This document shows positions 16,202 to 27,269 of a DNA stretch of 61,009 bases, one piece after another. The stretch is from contig JADDKJ010000017.1 in assembly GCA_033717875.1 (NCBI GenBank), forward strand, positions 1 to 61,009. The letters run 5' to 3'. A program made the position numbers and the translations under genes. Every line of letters begins with the position of its first letter. Positions within the stretch are counted from its first letter, which is position 1. Below the pieces are notes generated by a model, which searched no databases, was not told where the DNA came from, and saw only the letters and a list, made by a program, of their open reading frames with translations. Source of the DNA: SBBG01 sp033717875. Its GTDB lineage: Bacteria; Pseudomonadota; Gammaproteobacteria; Ga0077554; Ga007554.

Positions 16202-18907
16202 TCACGCCAGCTTGCCGTGACAATTCTTGTACTTCTGCCCGGAGCCGCACGGGCACGGTTCGTTGCGGCCGACCTTGCGCCCTTCGCGCACGAAGGGAGT
16301 GTGCTCTTCCTCGCCAGCACCGGGCTCGTCCGCCGTACCGCTCATGGCGCTGGCCTGGGCATGCTCGAAGTGCATGGGTACATGGGAGCGGCGCTGTTCT
16401 TCCACCGCTTGCACGTCCTCCTCGGCGCGCACCTGCACCTTGGACAGGATGGCGATGACCTCGCGCTTGATGTTGTCGAGCATGGTGCCGAACATCTCGA
16501 AGGCTTCGCGCTTGTATTCCTGCTTGGGGTTTTTCTGCGCGTAACCGCGCAGATGGATGCCCTGGCGCAAATGATCCATCGCCGCCAGATGGTCTTTCCA
16601 GTGCGCATCAAGCACTTGCAGCATCACGGCCTTTTCGAAATGGCGCATCACCGCGACGCCGGCCTGGGCCTCCTTGGCGGCATAGGCCCGCTCCACCTCG
16701 TCGATGATCCGTTTGCGCAGCGTTTCCTCATGGAGATCGTGATCGGCCTCCAGCCAACCGGAAATATCCAGGCGATGGCCGAATTCCGACTCCAGGGCCT
16801 CTTCGAGACCGGGTATGTCCCACTGCTCGTCAAGGCTCTCCGGCGGGATGTGCTGATCGATCATCCCGCTGAGCACGCCCGAGCGAATCGCGGCGATGGT
16901 CTGCGAGACATCCTCGGAGGCCATCAGCTCGTTGCGCTGTTCGTAGATCACCTTGCGCTGGTCGTTGGCGACATCGTCGTATTCCAGAAGCTGCTTGCGG
17001 ATATCGAAATTGTGGCCTTCCACCTTGCGTTGGGCATTCTCGATCGCCTTGGTCACCCAGGGGTGCTCGATCGCCTCGCCCTCCTGCATGCCGAGCTTCT
17101 GCATGATGGCGGTCACGCGGTCGGAGGCGAAAATGCGCATCAGATTGTCTTCCAGCGACAGGTAGAAGCGGCTCGAACCCGGATCGCCCTGACGGCCGGA
17201 GCGGCCGCGCAACTGGTTGTCGATACGCCGCGACTCGTGCCGTTCAGTACCGATGATGTGTAGCCCACCCAGCGCCAGCACCTGGTCATGGCGCTGCTGC
17301 CATTCCGCGCGCAGGTCCTGCACAGCCTGCTCGCCGGGATCTTTCAGCGCGGCTATTTCGGCCTCCAGACTGCCGCCGAGCATGATGTCGGTGCCGCGAC
17401 CGGCCATGTTGGTGGCAATGGTCACTGCGCCGGAACGACCGGCCTGGGCGACGATCTCCGCCTCGCGCTCATGCTGCTTGGCGTTGAGCACCTCGTGCTT
17501 GATCTTCTCCGACGTCAGCAGGCGCGACAGATATTCGGAAGTTTCGATGGAGGCGGTACCGACCAGCACCGGCTGACCGCGGCTTTGGCAGTCCTTGATA
17601 TCGCTGATGATGGCGGCGAACTTTTCCTTGGCGGTGAGATAGACCAAATCGCCCATATCCTGGCGGACCATCGGCCGGTTGGTTGGGATCACCACCACTT
17701 CCAGACCGTAAATCTGCTGAAACTCATAGGCTTCGGTATCGGCGGTGCCGGTCATGCCGGAGAGTTTGTCGTAAAGGCGGAAGTAATTCTGGAAGGTGAT
17801 CGAGGCCAGCGTCTGGTTTTCGTTCTGGATGGGCACTCCTTCCTTGGCCTCGACCGCCTGGTGCAAGCCATCCGACCAGCGGCGGCCCGCCATCAGGCGT
17901 CCGGTGAATTCATCGACGATGATGACCTCACCGTCCTTCACCACGTATTCGACATCGCGATGATACAGCGCGTGGGCGCGCAGGGCGGCGTTGAGGTGGT
18001 GCATCAGGCTGATGTTGGCGGCGTCGTAGAGGCTTTCTCCCTCGCGCAGCAGGCCGGCGTTGGACAGCAGCTCCTCGGCGTGGGCATGCCCTTCCTCGGT
18101 GAGATAGACCTGGCGCGCCTTCTCGTCCACGGAGTAATCGCCCGGCCCCTCCTCGACTTCCTGCTTGGTCAGCTTGGGAATGAGGACGTTGATCTTCTTG
18201 TACAGATCGGAGTTGTCGTCGGTCGGGCCGGAGATGATCAGTGGCGTGCGCGCCTCGTCGATCAGGATCGAGTCCACCTCGTCCACCACGGCGAAATACA
18301 ACGGGCGCTGCACGCGGTCAGCGGTGCTAAAGGCCATGTTGTCGCGCAGATAATCGAAGCCGAATTCGTTGTTGGTGCCGTAGGTGATGTCGGCGGCATA
18401 GGCGGCGCGCTTGGCCGCCGAATCCTGGCCGGAAATGATGACTCCGGTCGTCAATCCGAGAAAGCCATACAGCCGCCCCATCCAACTGGAGTCGCGGCGT
18501 GCCAGATAATCGTTGACGGTGACCACATGCACGCCCTTGCCGGGCAGCGCGTTGAGGTAAACAGCCAGCGTTCCCACCAGCGTCTTGCCCTCGCCGGTGC
18601 GCATCTCAGCGATCTTGCCCTCATGCAGCACCATGCCGCCAATCAACTGCACATCGAAGTGGCGCATGTCGAGCACGCGCTTGCCCGCCTCGCGCACCGT
18701 GGCGAAGGCTTCGGGCAAGAGATTGTCCAGCGTCTCGCCCTTGGACAGGCGCGCGCGAAATTCATCGGTCTTGGCACGCAGCGCATCGTCGGAAAGCGCG
18801 GCGAACTGTGGCTCGAGCGCGCCGATCTTCGCCACCACGCCTTGCATGCCCTTCACCAGCCGCTCGTTGCGGCTGCCGAAAATCTTACTCAGGAATTTAG
18901 TAACCAT
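16202..18907 (-). CDS. secA: Preprotein translocase ATPase SecA
   Basis: A 901-residue motor that drives unfolded preproteins through SecYEG. The first nucleotide domain holds MRTGEGKTL (Walker A, 102-110) and VDEVDSILIDEARTPL; NMAGRGTD lies in the second. The C-terminus ends with a zinc site, Cys885, Cys887, Cys896 and His897, used for SecB and lipid contact. Length and motifs match E. coli SecA (901 residues). It is divergent from dciA, the common arrangement in many gammaproteobacteria. Confidence 0.98.
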   Translation of the reverse strand: MVTKFLSKIFGSRNERLVKGMQGVVAKIGALEPQFAALSDDALRAKTDEFRARLSKGETLDNLLPEAFATVREAGKRVLDMRHFDVQLIGGMVLHEGKIAEMRTGEGKTLVGTLAVYLNALPGKGVHVVTVNDYLARRDSSWMGRLYGFLGLTTGVIISGQDSAAKRAAYAADITYGTNNEFGFDYLRDNMAFSTADRVQRPLYFAVVDEVDSILIDEARTPLIISGPTDDNSDLYKKINVLIPKLTKQEVEEGPGDYSVDEKARQVYLTEEGHAHAEELLSNAGLLREGESLYDAANISLMHHLNAALRAHALYHRDVEYVVKDGEVIIVDEFTGRLMAGRRWSDGLHQAVEAKEGVPIQNENQTLASITFQNYFRLYDKLSGMTGTADTEAYEFQQIYGLEVVVIPTNRPMVRQDMGDLVYLTAKEKFAAIISDIKDCQSRGQPVLVGTASIETSEYLSRLLTSEKIKHEVLNAKQHEREAEIVAQAGRSGAVTIATNMAGRGTDIMLGGSLEAEIAALKDPGEQAVQDLRAEWQQRHDQVLALGGLHIIGTERHESRRIDNQLRGRSGRQGDPGSSRFYLSLEDNLMRIFASDRVTAIMQKLGMQEGEAIEHPWVTKAIENAQRKVEGHNFDIRKQLLEYDDVANDQRKVIYEQRNELMASEDVSQTIAAIRSGVLSGMIDQHIPPESLDEQWDIPGLEEALESEFGHRLDISGWLEADHDLHEETLRKRIIDEVERAYAAKEAQAGVAVMRHFEKAVMLQVLDAHWKDHLAAMDHLRQGIHLRGYAQKNPKQEYKREAFEMFGTMLDNIKREVIAILSKVQVRAEEDVQAVEEQRRSHVPMHFEHAQASAMSGTADEPGAGEEEHTPFVREGRKVGRNEPCPCGSGQKYKNCHGKLA

Positions 18908-19002
18908 GTGATAATAGATAGGGTGGAATTAAGAGGGCGAAGGATAGAAAATGCTCTACCCGGCGGTTAACTCGTACGTTGTTTCATCATTCTACTAATC
19001 GT

Positions 19003-19461
19003 ATGTCCATCACGGCCCCCAAACGTCTGGCCGGACTGCTGAAAAGCGGCTCCGAATCCCTCGGCCCGCTGCTCGCTCACGTCCGCCGGCTGGAAGAGCT
19101 GAACAAGATGCTGCGGGAGCAACTCCCGCCGCCGCTGAATCAGCATTGCCAGGCAGCCAACCTCAGAGACGACATCCTGTTACTGCATGCCGACTCGCCC
19201 GCCTGGGCACTGAAACTACGCTACAGCGCGCCTGTCATGCTGGAGCGTTTGCGGCGCCAGCCGGGTCTGCAACAGTTGCGGACCATCAACGTCAAGGTCA
19301 AACCCACCGGCATCGCCGCGACGCCGACAAAAAAAACACGTCACGCGCGGATGTCGGAAGACACCGCCAAACTGCTGGACGATGTCGCCGGCGCGATCAC
19401 AGACCCCACGTTACGCGCCTCGCTACTCAGACTGGCGCGGCATGGGAAGTTGCGCGCCTGA
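19003..19461 (+). CDS. dciA: DUF721 protein, DciA-type replicative helicase partner
   Basis: A 152-residue protein. The DUF721 region covers about residues 20-100 (LEELNKMLREQLPPPLNQHCQ, then LLLHADSPAWALKLRY). DciA is the ancestral loader of DnaB in bacteria that lack DnaC. The C-terminal ~50 residues are basic at first and then helical. I chose the ATG at 19003; the short frame before it is in the secA-dciA promoter gap. Assignment rests on the domain and the position opposite secA. Confidence 0.82.
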   Translation: MSITAPKRLAGLLKSGSESLGPLLAHVRRLEELNKMLREQLPPPLNQHCQAANLRDDILLLHADSPAWALKLRYSAPVMLERLRRQPGLQQLRTINVKVKPTGIAATPTKKTRHARMSEDTAKLLDDVAGAITDPTLRASLLRLARHGKLRA

Positions 19462-19549
19462 TTGCGGAACCCTCACCCTGACGGCTACGCTCCCCCTCGC
19501 TACGCTCTCCCCAATGGGAGAGGGGGGATTAAATTCGCTTACCTTAAAG
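19462..19549. other. Convergent gap between dciA and lpxC with a small hairpin
   Basis: CTCTCCC-caat-GGGAGAG (19508-19525) may end transcription from either side, although no T-run follows. The C-rich sequence around it resembles a common short intergenic repeat type. Confidence 0.4.
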
Positions 19550-20458
19550 TTAACCCGCCTGCACCAACTGCATGAACGATATGGGGACAGGCTGGCTATC
19601 TTCAAAGGTCACCAGCTCCCAGGCGCTTTCATCGGCCAGCAAGGCGCGCAGCAGGCGGTTGTTCAGGCGGTGGCCCGATTTGTAGCCGCGAAACGCGCCG
19701 ATCAGGCTATGTCCCAGCAGGTAGAGATCACCCACGGCGTCGAGGATTTTGTGCTTGACGAACTCGTCCTCGTAACGCAAACCGTCTTCGTTGAGGATGC
19801 GGTAATCGTCGACGACGACGGCGTTGTCCAGGCTGCCGCCCAAGGCCAGATTTGCCTTGCGCAGCATCTCGATGTCGCGCATGAAGCCAAAGGTGCGAGC
19901 GCGGCTCACTTCCTTGACGAAGGAGGAGGTGGAGAAATCCACCGTCACTTCCTGGCTGCGATCCTTGAAGGCGGGGTGGTCGAAATCAATGCTGAAAGAC
20001 ACCTTGAAGCCGTCGAAGGGATCAAAGCGAGCCCATTTATCGTCTTCTTCGACGATCACCGCTTTCTTGATGCGTATGAACCGCTTGGACGCGTTCTGTT
20101 CTTCCACGCCAGCGGACTGGATGAGAAACACGAACGGACCGGCGCTGCCATCCATGATCGGCACTTCGGCGGCGCTGAGATCGACATAGGCGTTGTCGAT
20201 GCCCAGTCCCGCCAGCGCCGAGAGCAGGTGCTCCACCGTGGCGACCGATACCGCGCCGTTTTTCAGTGTGGTGGAAAGACGGGTGTCACCGACATTTTCC
20301 GGGCGCGCCGGAATGTCCACCGGCGGATCGAGATCGACCCGGCGAAATACGATGCCGGTGTCGGCCGCGGCAGGCCGCAGCGTCAGAAACACCTTCTCGC
20401 CGCTGTGCAATCCGACGCCGGTCGCCCGGATGACGTTTTTCAAAGTGCGCTGCTTCAT
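19550..20458 (-). CDS. lpxC: UDP-3-O-acyl-N-acetylglucosamine deacetylase
   Basis: A 302-residue zinc enzyme, the committed step of lipid A synthesis. Zinc ligands appear as His77 (VEHLLSAL), His236 and Asp240 (KHKILDAVGDL), and the N-terminus MKQRTLKNVIRATGVGLHSGEKV is diagnostic. I chose the ATG at 20458, which gives the usual length; 25 residues upstream are not family-like. It closes the dcw operon after ftsZ, the standard order. Confidence 0.97.
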   Translation of the reverse strand: MKQRTLKNVIRATGVGLHSGEKVFLTLRPAAADTGIVFRRVDLDPPVDIPARPENVGDTRLSTTLKNGAVSVATVEHLLSALAGLGIDNAYVDLSAAEVPIMDGSAGPFVFLIQSAGVEEQNASKRFIRIKKAVIVEEDDKWARFDPFDGFKVSFSIDFDHPAFKDRSQEVTVDFSTSSFVKEVSRARTFGFMRDIEMLRKANLALGGSLDNAVVVDDYRILNEDGLRYEDEFVKHKILDAVGDLYLLGHSLIGAFRGYKSGHRLNNRLLRALLADESAWELVTFEDSQPVPISFMQLVQAG

Positions 20459-20652
20459 TGCTTCAAAATAACGTGAGTCCAATGAATGGTGGCTGAACGA
20501 ATCCATGGGAACCCTTTGACTCCCTGAATCCATTAATAAGCCTTGATATTATCCGTGTCATGTTATCACAGCTTTGAAATCCCGCCTAGCAACGCAGCCT
20601 CGAAAGGCAACCCTTGGACGGCGGCAGGAAGATCCGACCGCCGTTTTCAGGT

Positions 20653-21876
<1,224 letters not shown>

Positions 21877-21906
21877 GATTTATTCTCCTCTGATTTGAAA
21901 GTAATC

Positions 21907-23142
21907 CTAAAAACTGCCCTGGAACCAGCCCTTCATCCGCTCCCACATACTCTTGACCCCTTCTTTAACCTTGGCCTCGCCCGCCCGCCCGTAGCGCTGC
22001 TGATAACCGAACTGCAACAACCCCACCCCGGTCGCGTGAATCGGATTGCGCACCACGTCCACCAGGCCGGTGATGTTTTGCGGCACACCCAGGCGCACCG
22101 GCATGTGAAACACTTCTTCCGCCAGCTCGACCACGCCTTCCATCTTGGAAGTACCGCCGGTCAGCACGATGCCGGCGGCGATCAAACCCTCGTAACCGCT
22201 GCGCCGCAGCTCGGCCTGCACCAGGGTCAGCAGCTCCTCGTAACGGGGCTCGATGACCTCGGCCAGGGTCTGGCGCGCCAGACGGCGCGAAGGACGATCA
22301 CCGACACCGGGCACCTCAATGGTCTCGTCGATACTCGCCAGTTGCCGCAAGGCGCAGCCATATTTGATCTTGATGTCGTCGGCGAACTGCGTCGGCGTGC
22401 GCAGCGCCACGGCGATGTCGTTGGTCACTTGATCACCGGCGATCGGAATTACCGCCGTGTGGCGTATCGCACCGTCGGTGAAGATGGCGATGTCGGTGGT
22501 GCCGCCGCCGATATCGACCAGACACACGCCCAGATCTTTTTCGTCTTCGGTCAGCACCGCATAGCTCGACGCCAGTTGTTCGAGGATCACGTCATCCAGA
22601 TCCAGACCGCAGCGCCGCACGCATTTTTCGATGTTCTGCGCCGCGCTCACCGCGCCGGTGACGATATGCACCTTGGCTTCCAGACGCACGCCCGACATGC
22701 CGATCGGCTCGCGGATGCCCTCCTGGTGGTCGATGATGAATTCCTGCGGCAGGATGTGCAGGATCTTTTGATCGGCGGGAATCGCCACCGCCCGCGCCGC
22801 GTCGATGACGCGATCGACATCCGCCTGCGTCACCTCGTGATCGCGGATCGCCACGATGCCGTGCGAATTCAGGCTGCGGATGTGGCTGCCGGCGATGCCT
22901 GCGTACACCGAATGAATCTGGCAGCCCGCCATCAGCTCGGCCTCTTCCACCGCGCGCTGGATGGACTGCACGGTGGACTCGATGTTCACCACCACGCCCT
23001 TCTTCAAGCCGCGCGAGGGATGCGAACCGATGCCGATGATGTCGATGTTCCCCTCCGGCGTCACCTCGCAGACGATCGCCACCACCTTGGATGTGCCGAT
23101 ATCCAGCCCTACGATCAACTCTTTGTCGGACTTTTTTGACAT
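21907..23142 (-). CDS. ftsA: Cell division protein FtsA
   Basis: A 411-residue actin-like protein that tethers FtsZ to the inner membrane. It has LIVGLDIGTSKVVAIV (ATP phosphate 1 motif), LVDIGGGTTDIAIF (phosphate 2), GIVLTGGTSKMEG (adenosine motif) and a C-terminal amphipathic helix ending WERMKGWFQGSF. I chose the ATG at 23142; the longer frame begins inside ftsQ and its first 34 residues are not family-like. Confidence 0.97.
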   Translation of the reverse strand: MSKKSDKELIVGLDIGTSKVVAIVCEVTPEGNIDIIGIGSHPSRGLKKGVVVNIESTVQSIQRAVEEAELMAGCQIHSVYAGIAGSHIRSLNSHGIVAIRDHEVTQADVDRVIDAARAVAIPADQKILHILPQEFIIDHQEGIREPIGMSGVRLEAKVHIVTGAVSAAQNIEKCVRRCGLDLDDVILEQLASSYAVLTEDEKDLGVCLVDIGGGTTDIAIFTDGAIRHTAVIPIAGDQVTNDIAVALRTPTQFADDIKIKYGCALRQLASIDETIEVPGVGDRPSRRLARQTLAEVIEPRYEELLTLVQAELRRSGYEGLIAAGIVLTGGTSKMEGVVELAEEVFHMPVRLGVPQNITGLVDVVRNPIHATGVGLLQFGYQQRYGRAGEAKVKEGVKSMWERMKGWFQGSF

Positions 23143-23240
23143 GTAAATCTTTTTAACCCCCGGTAATTCCGCTGCCAACTCAAAGCCTCGAACGGAAGAC
23201 CGGCGATTCAACGCCACGACTCCGAAATCAAAAGCTCGTT

Positions 23241-24005
23241 TCATACTTTCTTCCAGCGCACCGCGAAGCCATTCGGGTAACGCAAATCGACTTCTCGAAT
23301 ATCCGCCGCGCGTGCCGCCAGCGCCGCCGGATAAAGCCGCGTAAAGCGCTTGAGCCGCGCATCGTCGGCCGCGCGGCCCAGCACCAGCATCGCGCCGTTG
23401 TCGAGCTCGATGCGCCAGGCGCGGCGGTCATCGAGCGCCACGCGATTGATGCGCAAACCGATCGTGCGCAAGGACTGATTCATGTCGCGGTAGCGCGCCG
23501 CCACCATCGACTCGCTGCCTTGCGGGCCTTGCAGTTGCACCAGCCCGGCGGGGTAGCTGTCGGGCGAAGGGAAGAACAAGGCTCCCTGGCTGTTGACCAG
23601 CCCGCCCGTGCCCCAGCGCGCCAAGGGAACCTGTTCGACCACCGTAACCTCCAGCGTATCCGGCCAGACGCGGCGCACGGTGGCGGTGTTCACCCACGGC
23701 AAGCGCAATACGGCGGCTCTTGCCGTTTCGACATCGGCGCTGAAGAATCCGCCCGCCACATGGCCAGCCAGCGCCTGCTGAACCTGCGCCTTGCCGAGAT
23801 GGCGAAACTCGCCTTCGATCTTCACCGTGGCGATCGGCAAGGTACGCGGATCGTTCAGCACCATCGCGCCCCATATCGCCAGGCCACACACCGTCAGCGC
23901 CATCGCCGACAGGGCCACGGCGCGGACATTCAGCCGCGCGCGCCAGCCGCTCCGCTCAACAGACGGCTCGATACGGCGATTAACTTTGGTGCGCTTGGTA
24001 AACAT
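23241..24005 (-). CDS. ftsQ: Cell division protein FtsQ
   Basis: A 254-residue bitopic inner-membrane protein that joins early and late divisome parts through FtsB and FtsL. A basic cytosolic N-terminus (about 1-27) precedes one membrane helix (about 28-50), a POTRA domain (IATVKIEGEFRHLGKAQVQQAL, about 57-125) and the FtsQ beta domain with VNTATVRRVWPDTLEVTVVE. It starts 7 nt after ddl, and about 100 bp separate it from ftsA. Confidence 0.95.
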   Translation of the reverse strand: MFTKRTKVNRRIEPSVERSGWRARLNVRAVALSAMALTVCGLAIWGAMVLNDPRTLPIATVKIEGEFRHLGKAQVQQALAGHVAGGFFSADVETARAAVLRLPWVNTATVRRVWPDTLEVTVVEQVPLARWGTGGLVNSQGALFFPSPDSYPAGLVQLQGPQGSESMVAARYRDMNQSLRTIGLRINRVALDDRRAWRIELDNGAMLVLGRAADDARLKRFTRLYPAALAARAADIREVDLRYPNGFAVRWKKV

Positions 24006-24012
24006 TGGTTCC

Positions 24013-24927
24013 TTACAACGTGGTTTCCAATATCCGCCACACCAGCTCGTCGAACTCGATGCCCGCCGCTTTCGCCGCCATAGGCACCAGGCTGTGGCTG
24101 GTCATGCCGGGGATAGTGTTCATCTCCAGAAAATAGGGATTGCCCTGACCGTCGAGGATCAGGTCGACGCGCGCCCAGCCACGGCAGCCCAACACGCGGA
24201 AGGCGCGCAGTACGGATTCGCGCAGGCGGCTTTCTTCGTCCGGCTCGAGCCCCGGACAGTAGTAGCGCGTGTCGTCGCGGAAATACTTGGCCTGGTAATC
24301 ATAGAACTCGCAGGGCGTCTCGATGCGGATCGAGGGCAACACGCGATCGCCGAGCACGGGAAACTGTACCTCGCGCCCTTCGACAAACTGCTCGGCAAGC
24401 ACCAGACTGTCGTATTGCGCCGCCGCGCGCCAGGCATCGAGAAGCTGCTCGGCGCGCGTGACCTTGGCGACACCGATACTGGAGCCTTCGGTCGCCGGTT
24501 TGACGAAGATCGGCAATCCTAGTTCGGCCACCACGGCGGCGGGATCGAAACCTTCTTCCAGCAGCACATAGCGCGGCGTCGGCACGCCCGCCGCCTGCCA
24601 CACCAGCTTGGTGCGCCACTTGTCCATCGCCAGGGCGGAGGCCAACACGCCGCTGCCGGTGTAAGGGATGCCCATCAGTTCCAGCGCGCCCTGAATCGTG
24701 CCGTCCTCGCCATAACGACCATGCAGGATGATGAAGGCGCGATCGTAGCCACGCAGTTCCGATAATTCGCGTTCGGCGGGATCGAAGGCCACCGCATCGA
24801 CGCCGCGATTGCGCAATCCGGCGAGCACCGCGCCACCGCTCATCAGCGATACTTCACGCTCGGCGGAACGCCCGCCGAGCAATACCGCGACCTTACCGAA
24901 GTCCGCCGGGTTATTGGTCTTGCTCAT
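24013..24927 (-). CDS. ddl: D-alanine--D-alanine ligase (DdlB type)
   Basis: A 304-residue ATP-grasp enzyme that makes D-Ala-D-Ala for the peptidoglycan stem. Visible are VLLGGRSAEREVS, HGRYGEDGTIQG, PIFVKPATEGSSIGV, and near the C-terminus ARVDLILDGQGNPYFLEMNTIPGMT. Length matches DdlB (306). The 5' end overlaps murB by 4 bp. Confidence 0.97.
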   Translation of the reverse strand: MSKTNNPADFGKVAVLLGGRSAEREVSLMSGGAVLAGLRNRGVDAVAFDPAERELSELRGYDRAFIILHGRYGEDGTIQGALELMGIPYTGSGVLASALAMDKWRTKLVWQAAGVPTPRYVLLEEGFDPAAVVAELGLPIFVKPATEGSSIGVAKVTRAEQLLDAWRAAAQYDSLVLAEQFVEGREVQFPVLGDRVLPSIRIETPCEFYDYQAKYFRDDTRYYCPGLEPDEESRLRESVLRAFRVLGCRGWARVDLILDGQGNPYFLEMNTIPGMTSHSLVPMAAKAAGIEFDELVWRILETTL

Positions 24928-25841
24928 ATTTTCACCTCTTGCTGCGGGAGTGCCTCGCCGATGATGTGCGCCTCACGGATCAATCTCACGCCGTGGTCAC
25001 GCTCCACGGTATCCGCCACCTGTTGAATCAACGACTCGATCTGCGCCGCCGTGGCGCTGCCGGTGTTGACGATGAAGTTAGCGTGTTTCTCGGACACGCA
25101 CGCCCCGCCGATGCACACACCCTTCAGACCGCTCGCCTCGATCAACCGCGCCGCATGATCGCCCGGCGGATTGCGGAACACCGAGCCGCAACTGGGCTGG
25201 CTGGTGGGCTGGGTGCGATTGCGCTTCTCCAGCAGTTCCTTAATGCGCGCCTGACTGGCCTGCGTGTCGCCGCTGCGCAACCTGAAATGCGCGGCGATGA
25301 ACCACTCGCCGGCCGGTCCGCTGACACTGCGGTAACCGACCTGATATTCATCCGGCTGGCGCACATGGCGCACACCGCGCCGGTCGATGGTCTCGACCGA
25401 TGCCACCAGCGGCCAGGTCTCGCCGCCAAACGCGCCGGCGTTCATCGCCAGCGCACCGCCCACCGTGCCGGGAATGCCGGCGAAGAACTCGATACCCACT
25501 AGCCCCGCGCGTGCGCAGTAACGCGCCACCTTGGCGCAAGGCACACCGGCTTCGGCACGCACCATCACGCCGTCGTGCGTCATCCCGCCCAGCGCGCCCG
25601 CGGTCATGATCACCGTGCCGCGAATGCCGCCGTCGCGCACCAGCAGATTGCTGCCCAAACCTACCCAGTAAAGCGGCTCGTCTTCGGACAAGCGGCTCAG
25701 GAACAGCGCCAGGTCGTCGATGTCGGCGGGCTCGTAAAACCACCGCGCCGGGCCGCCCACGCGCCAGGTGGTGTGGCGCGCCATGGGCTCGTCGTGGAGC
25801 AGCGTGCCGCGCAAGCCTTGCATTTCGAGCGGCGTCGTCAC
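24924..25841 (-). CDS. murB: UDP-N-acetylenolpyruvoylglucosamine reductase
   Basis: A 305-residue FAD enzyme that reduces enolpyruvyl-UDP-GlcNAc to UDP-MurNAc. It shows TTWRVGGPARW, WVGLGSNLLVRDGG (FAD site), GIPGTVGGALAMNAGAFGG and CGSVFRNPPGDHAARLIE. Its length fits the shorter (type II) MurB rather than the 342-residue E. coli form. Four-base overlaps join it to murC and ddl. Confidence 0.96.
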   Translation of the reverse strand: MTTPLEMQGLRGTLLHDEPMARHTTWRVGGPARWFYEPADIDDLALFLSRLSEDEPLYWVGLGSNLLVRDGGIRGTVIMTAGALGGMTHDGVMVRAEAGVPCAKVARYCARAGLVGIEFFAGIPGTVGGALAMNAGAFGGETWPLVASVETIDRRGVRHVRQPDEYQVGYRSVSGPAGEWFIAAHFRLRSGDTQASQARIKELLEKRNRTQPTSQPSCGSVFRNPPGDHAARLIEASGLKGVCIGGACVSEKHANFIVNTGSATAAQIESLIQQVADTVERDHGVRLIREAHIIGEALPQQEVKI

Positions 25842-27241
25842 GGCACCCCTGCCTGCAACTGCGCTGGCAGTTTACCCGCCGCCGCGCCGATGTCGCCCGC
25901 GCCCAGGGTGAGCAGGATATCGCCATCGCGCAACACACCCGCAAGCGTGCCGGGCAATTCGGAGACATGTTCGACGAACACCGGATCGGCGTGGCCGCGC
26001 GCGCGGATGGCGCGGCACAGGGTGCGCCCGTCGGCGCCGGCAATCGGCGCTTCGCCGGCCGGATACACCTCCAGCAACACCAGCACATCCACCTCGGACA
26101 AGACCTTGGCGAAATCCTCGAACAGATCGCGGGTGCGCGTGTAACGGTGCGGCTGAAACGCCACCACCAGGCGGCGCTCGGGCCAGCCGGCGCGGATCGC
26201 CTGCACCACTGCGGCGACCTCGCGCGGGTGATGACCGTAATCGTCGATCATCATCACGCTGCCGGCAGGGGTGGCGATCTCGCCATAGTTCTGCAAGCGC
26301 CGTCCGACACCCTGGAATCCCGCCAGGCCGCGCAGGATGGCCTCATCGGGCACATCCACCTCATGGGCCACGGCGATCGCCGCCAGGGCATTGAGCACGT
26401 TGTGGCGTCCCGCCAGGTTCGCAGTCACCTCCAGCCAATCCGGCTGGCCGGGGCGTGACACCTTGAACCAGGTTCGCCCTTCCTGCTGACGAATGCCGGA
26501 GGCCGTGATGTCCGCGCCGCTCTCCTCGCCGATACCGTAAGTAATGACCGGCCGGGTCACTTGCGGCAGGATCTGCCGCACCACCGGGTCGTCCAGACAC
26601 AACACCGCCAGACCATAGAAGGGCAAGTGGTGCAGAAACTCGACGAAGGTTTGGCGCAGACGGCCGAAATCGCCGCCGTAGGTTTCCATGTGGTCGGCGT
26701 CGATGTTGGTGACGACGGCGATCATCGGTTGCAGATACAGGAACGAGGCATCGCTCTCGTCGGCCTCGGCCACCAGGTATTGCCCCGCGCCCAGACGAGC
26801 GTTGGCGCCGGCGCTGTTGAGACGCCCGCCGATGACGAAGGTCGGGTCGAGCCCGCCCTCGGCAAGGAGGCTGGCGATCAGACTGGTAGTGGTGGTCTTG
26901 CCGTGGGTGCCCGCCACCGCGATGCCTTGACGGAAACGCATCAGCTCGGCCAGCATCTCGGCGCGCGGCACCACGGGGATACGGCGGCTTTGCGCTTCCC
27001 GCACCTCGGGGTTGTCGTCGCGCACGGCGGTGGAGGTCACCACCACATCACACTCGTCGATGGACGCGGCGCTGTGCCCCTGCACGATCTTCACTCCCAG
27101 CCCGGCGAGCCGGCGCGTGGCGGCGTTCTCGTGCATGTCCGAGCCCGAGACCCGATACCCCAGGTTGTGCAGCACCTCGGCGATGCCGCTCATGCCCGCG
27201 CCGCCGATGCCGACGAAATGGATGTGTTTGATGCGTCTCAT
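25838..27241 (-). CDS. murC: UDP-N-acetylmuramate--L-alanine ligase
   Basis: A 467-residue Mur ligase that adds the first stem residue, L-Ala. The N-terminal HFVGIGGAGMSGIAE, the ATP loop GTHGKTTT (111-118), EADESDASFL and the C-terminal DDYGHHPREVA are all MurC signatures. It is part of the dcw operon after murG. Confidence 0.98.
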   Translation of the reverse strand: MRRIKHIHFVGIGGAGMSGIAEVLHNLGYRVSGSDMHENAATRRLAGLGVKIVQGHSAASIDECDVVVTSTAVRDDNPEVREAQSRRIPVVPRAEMLAELMRFRQGIAVAGTHGKTTTTSLIASLLAEGGLDPTFVIGGRLNSAGANARLGAGQYLVAEADESDASFLYLQPMIAVVTNIDADHMETYGGDFGRLRQTFVEFLHHLPFYGLAVLCLDDPVVRQILPQVTRPVITYGIGEESGADITASGIRQQEGRTWFKVSRPGQPDWLEVTANLAGRHNVLNALAAIAVAHEVDVPDEAILRGLAGFQGVGRRLQNYGEIATPAGSVMMIDDYGHHPREVAAVVQAIRAGWPERRLVVAFQPHRYTRTRDLFEDFAKVLSEVDVLVLLEVYPAGEAPIAGADGRTLCRAIRARGHADPVFVEHVSELPGTLAGVLRDGDILLTLGAGDIGAAAGKLPAQLQAGVP

Positions 27242-27269
27242 TTCTCAAGTTCCGAGTTTCGGGTACCCA

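Noticed and set aside
17288..18970. Plus-strand open frame of 560 codons opposite secA
   Set aside because: Shadow frame caused by codon bias of secA.
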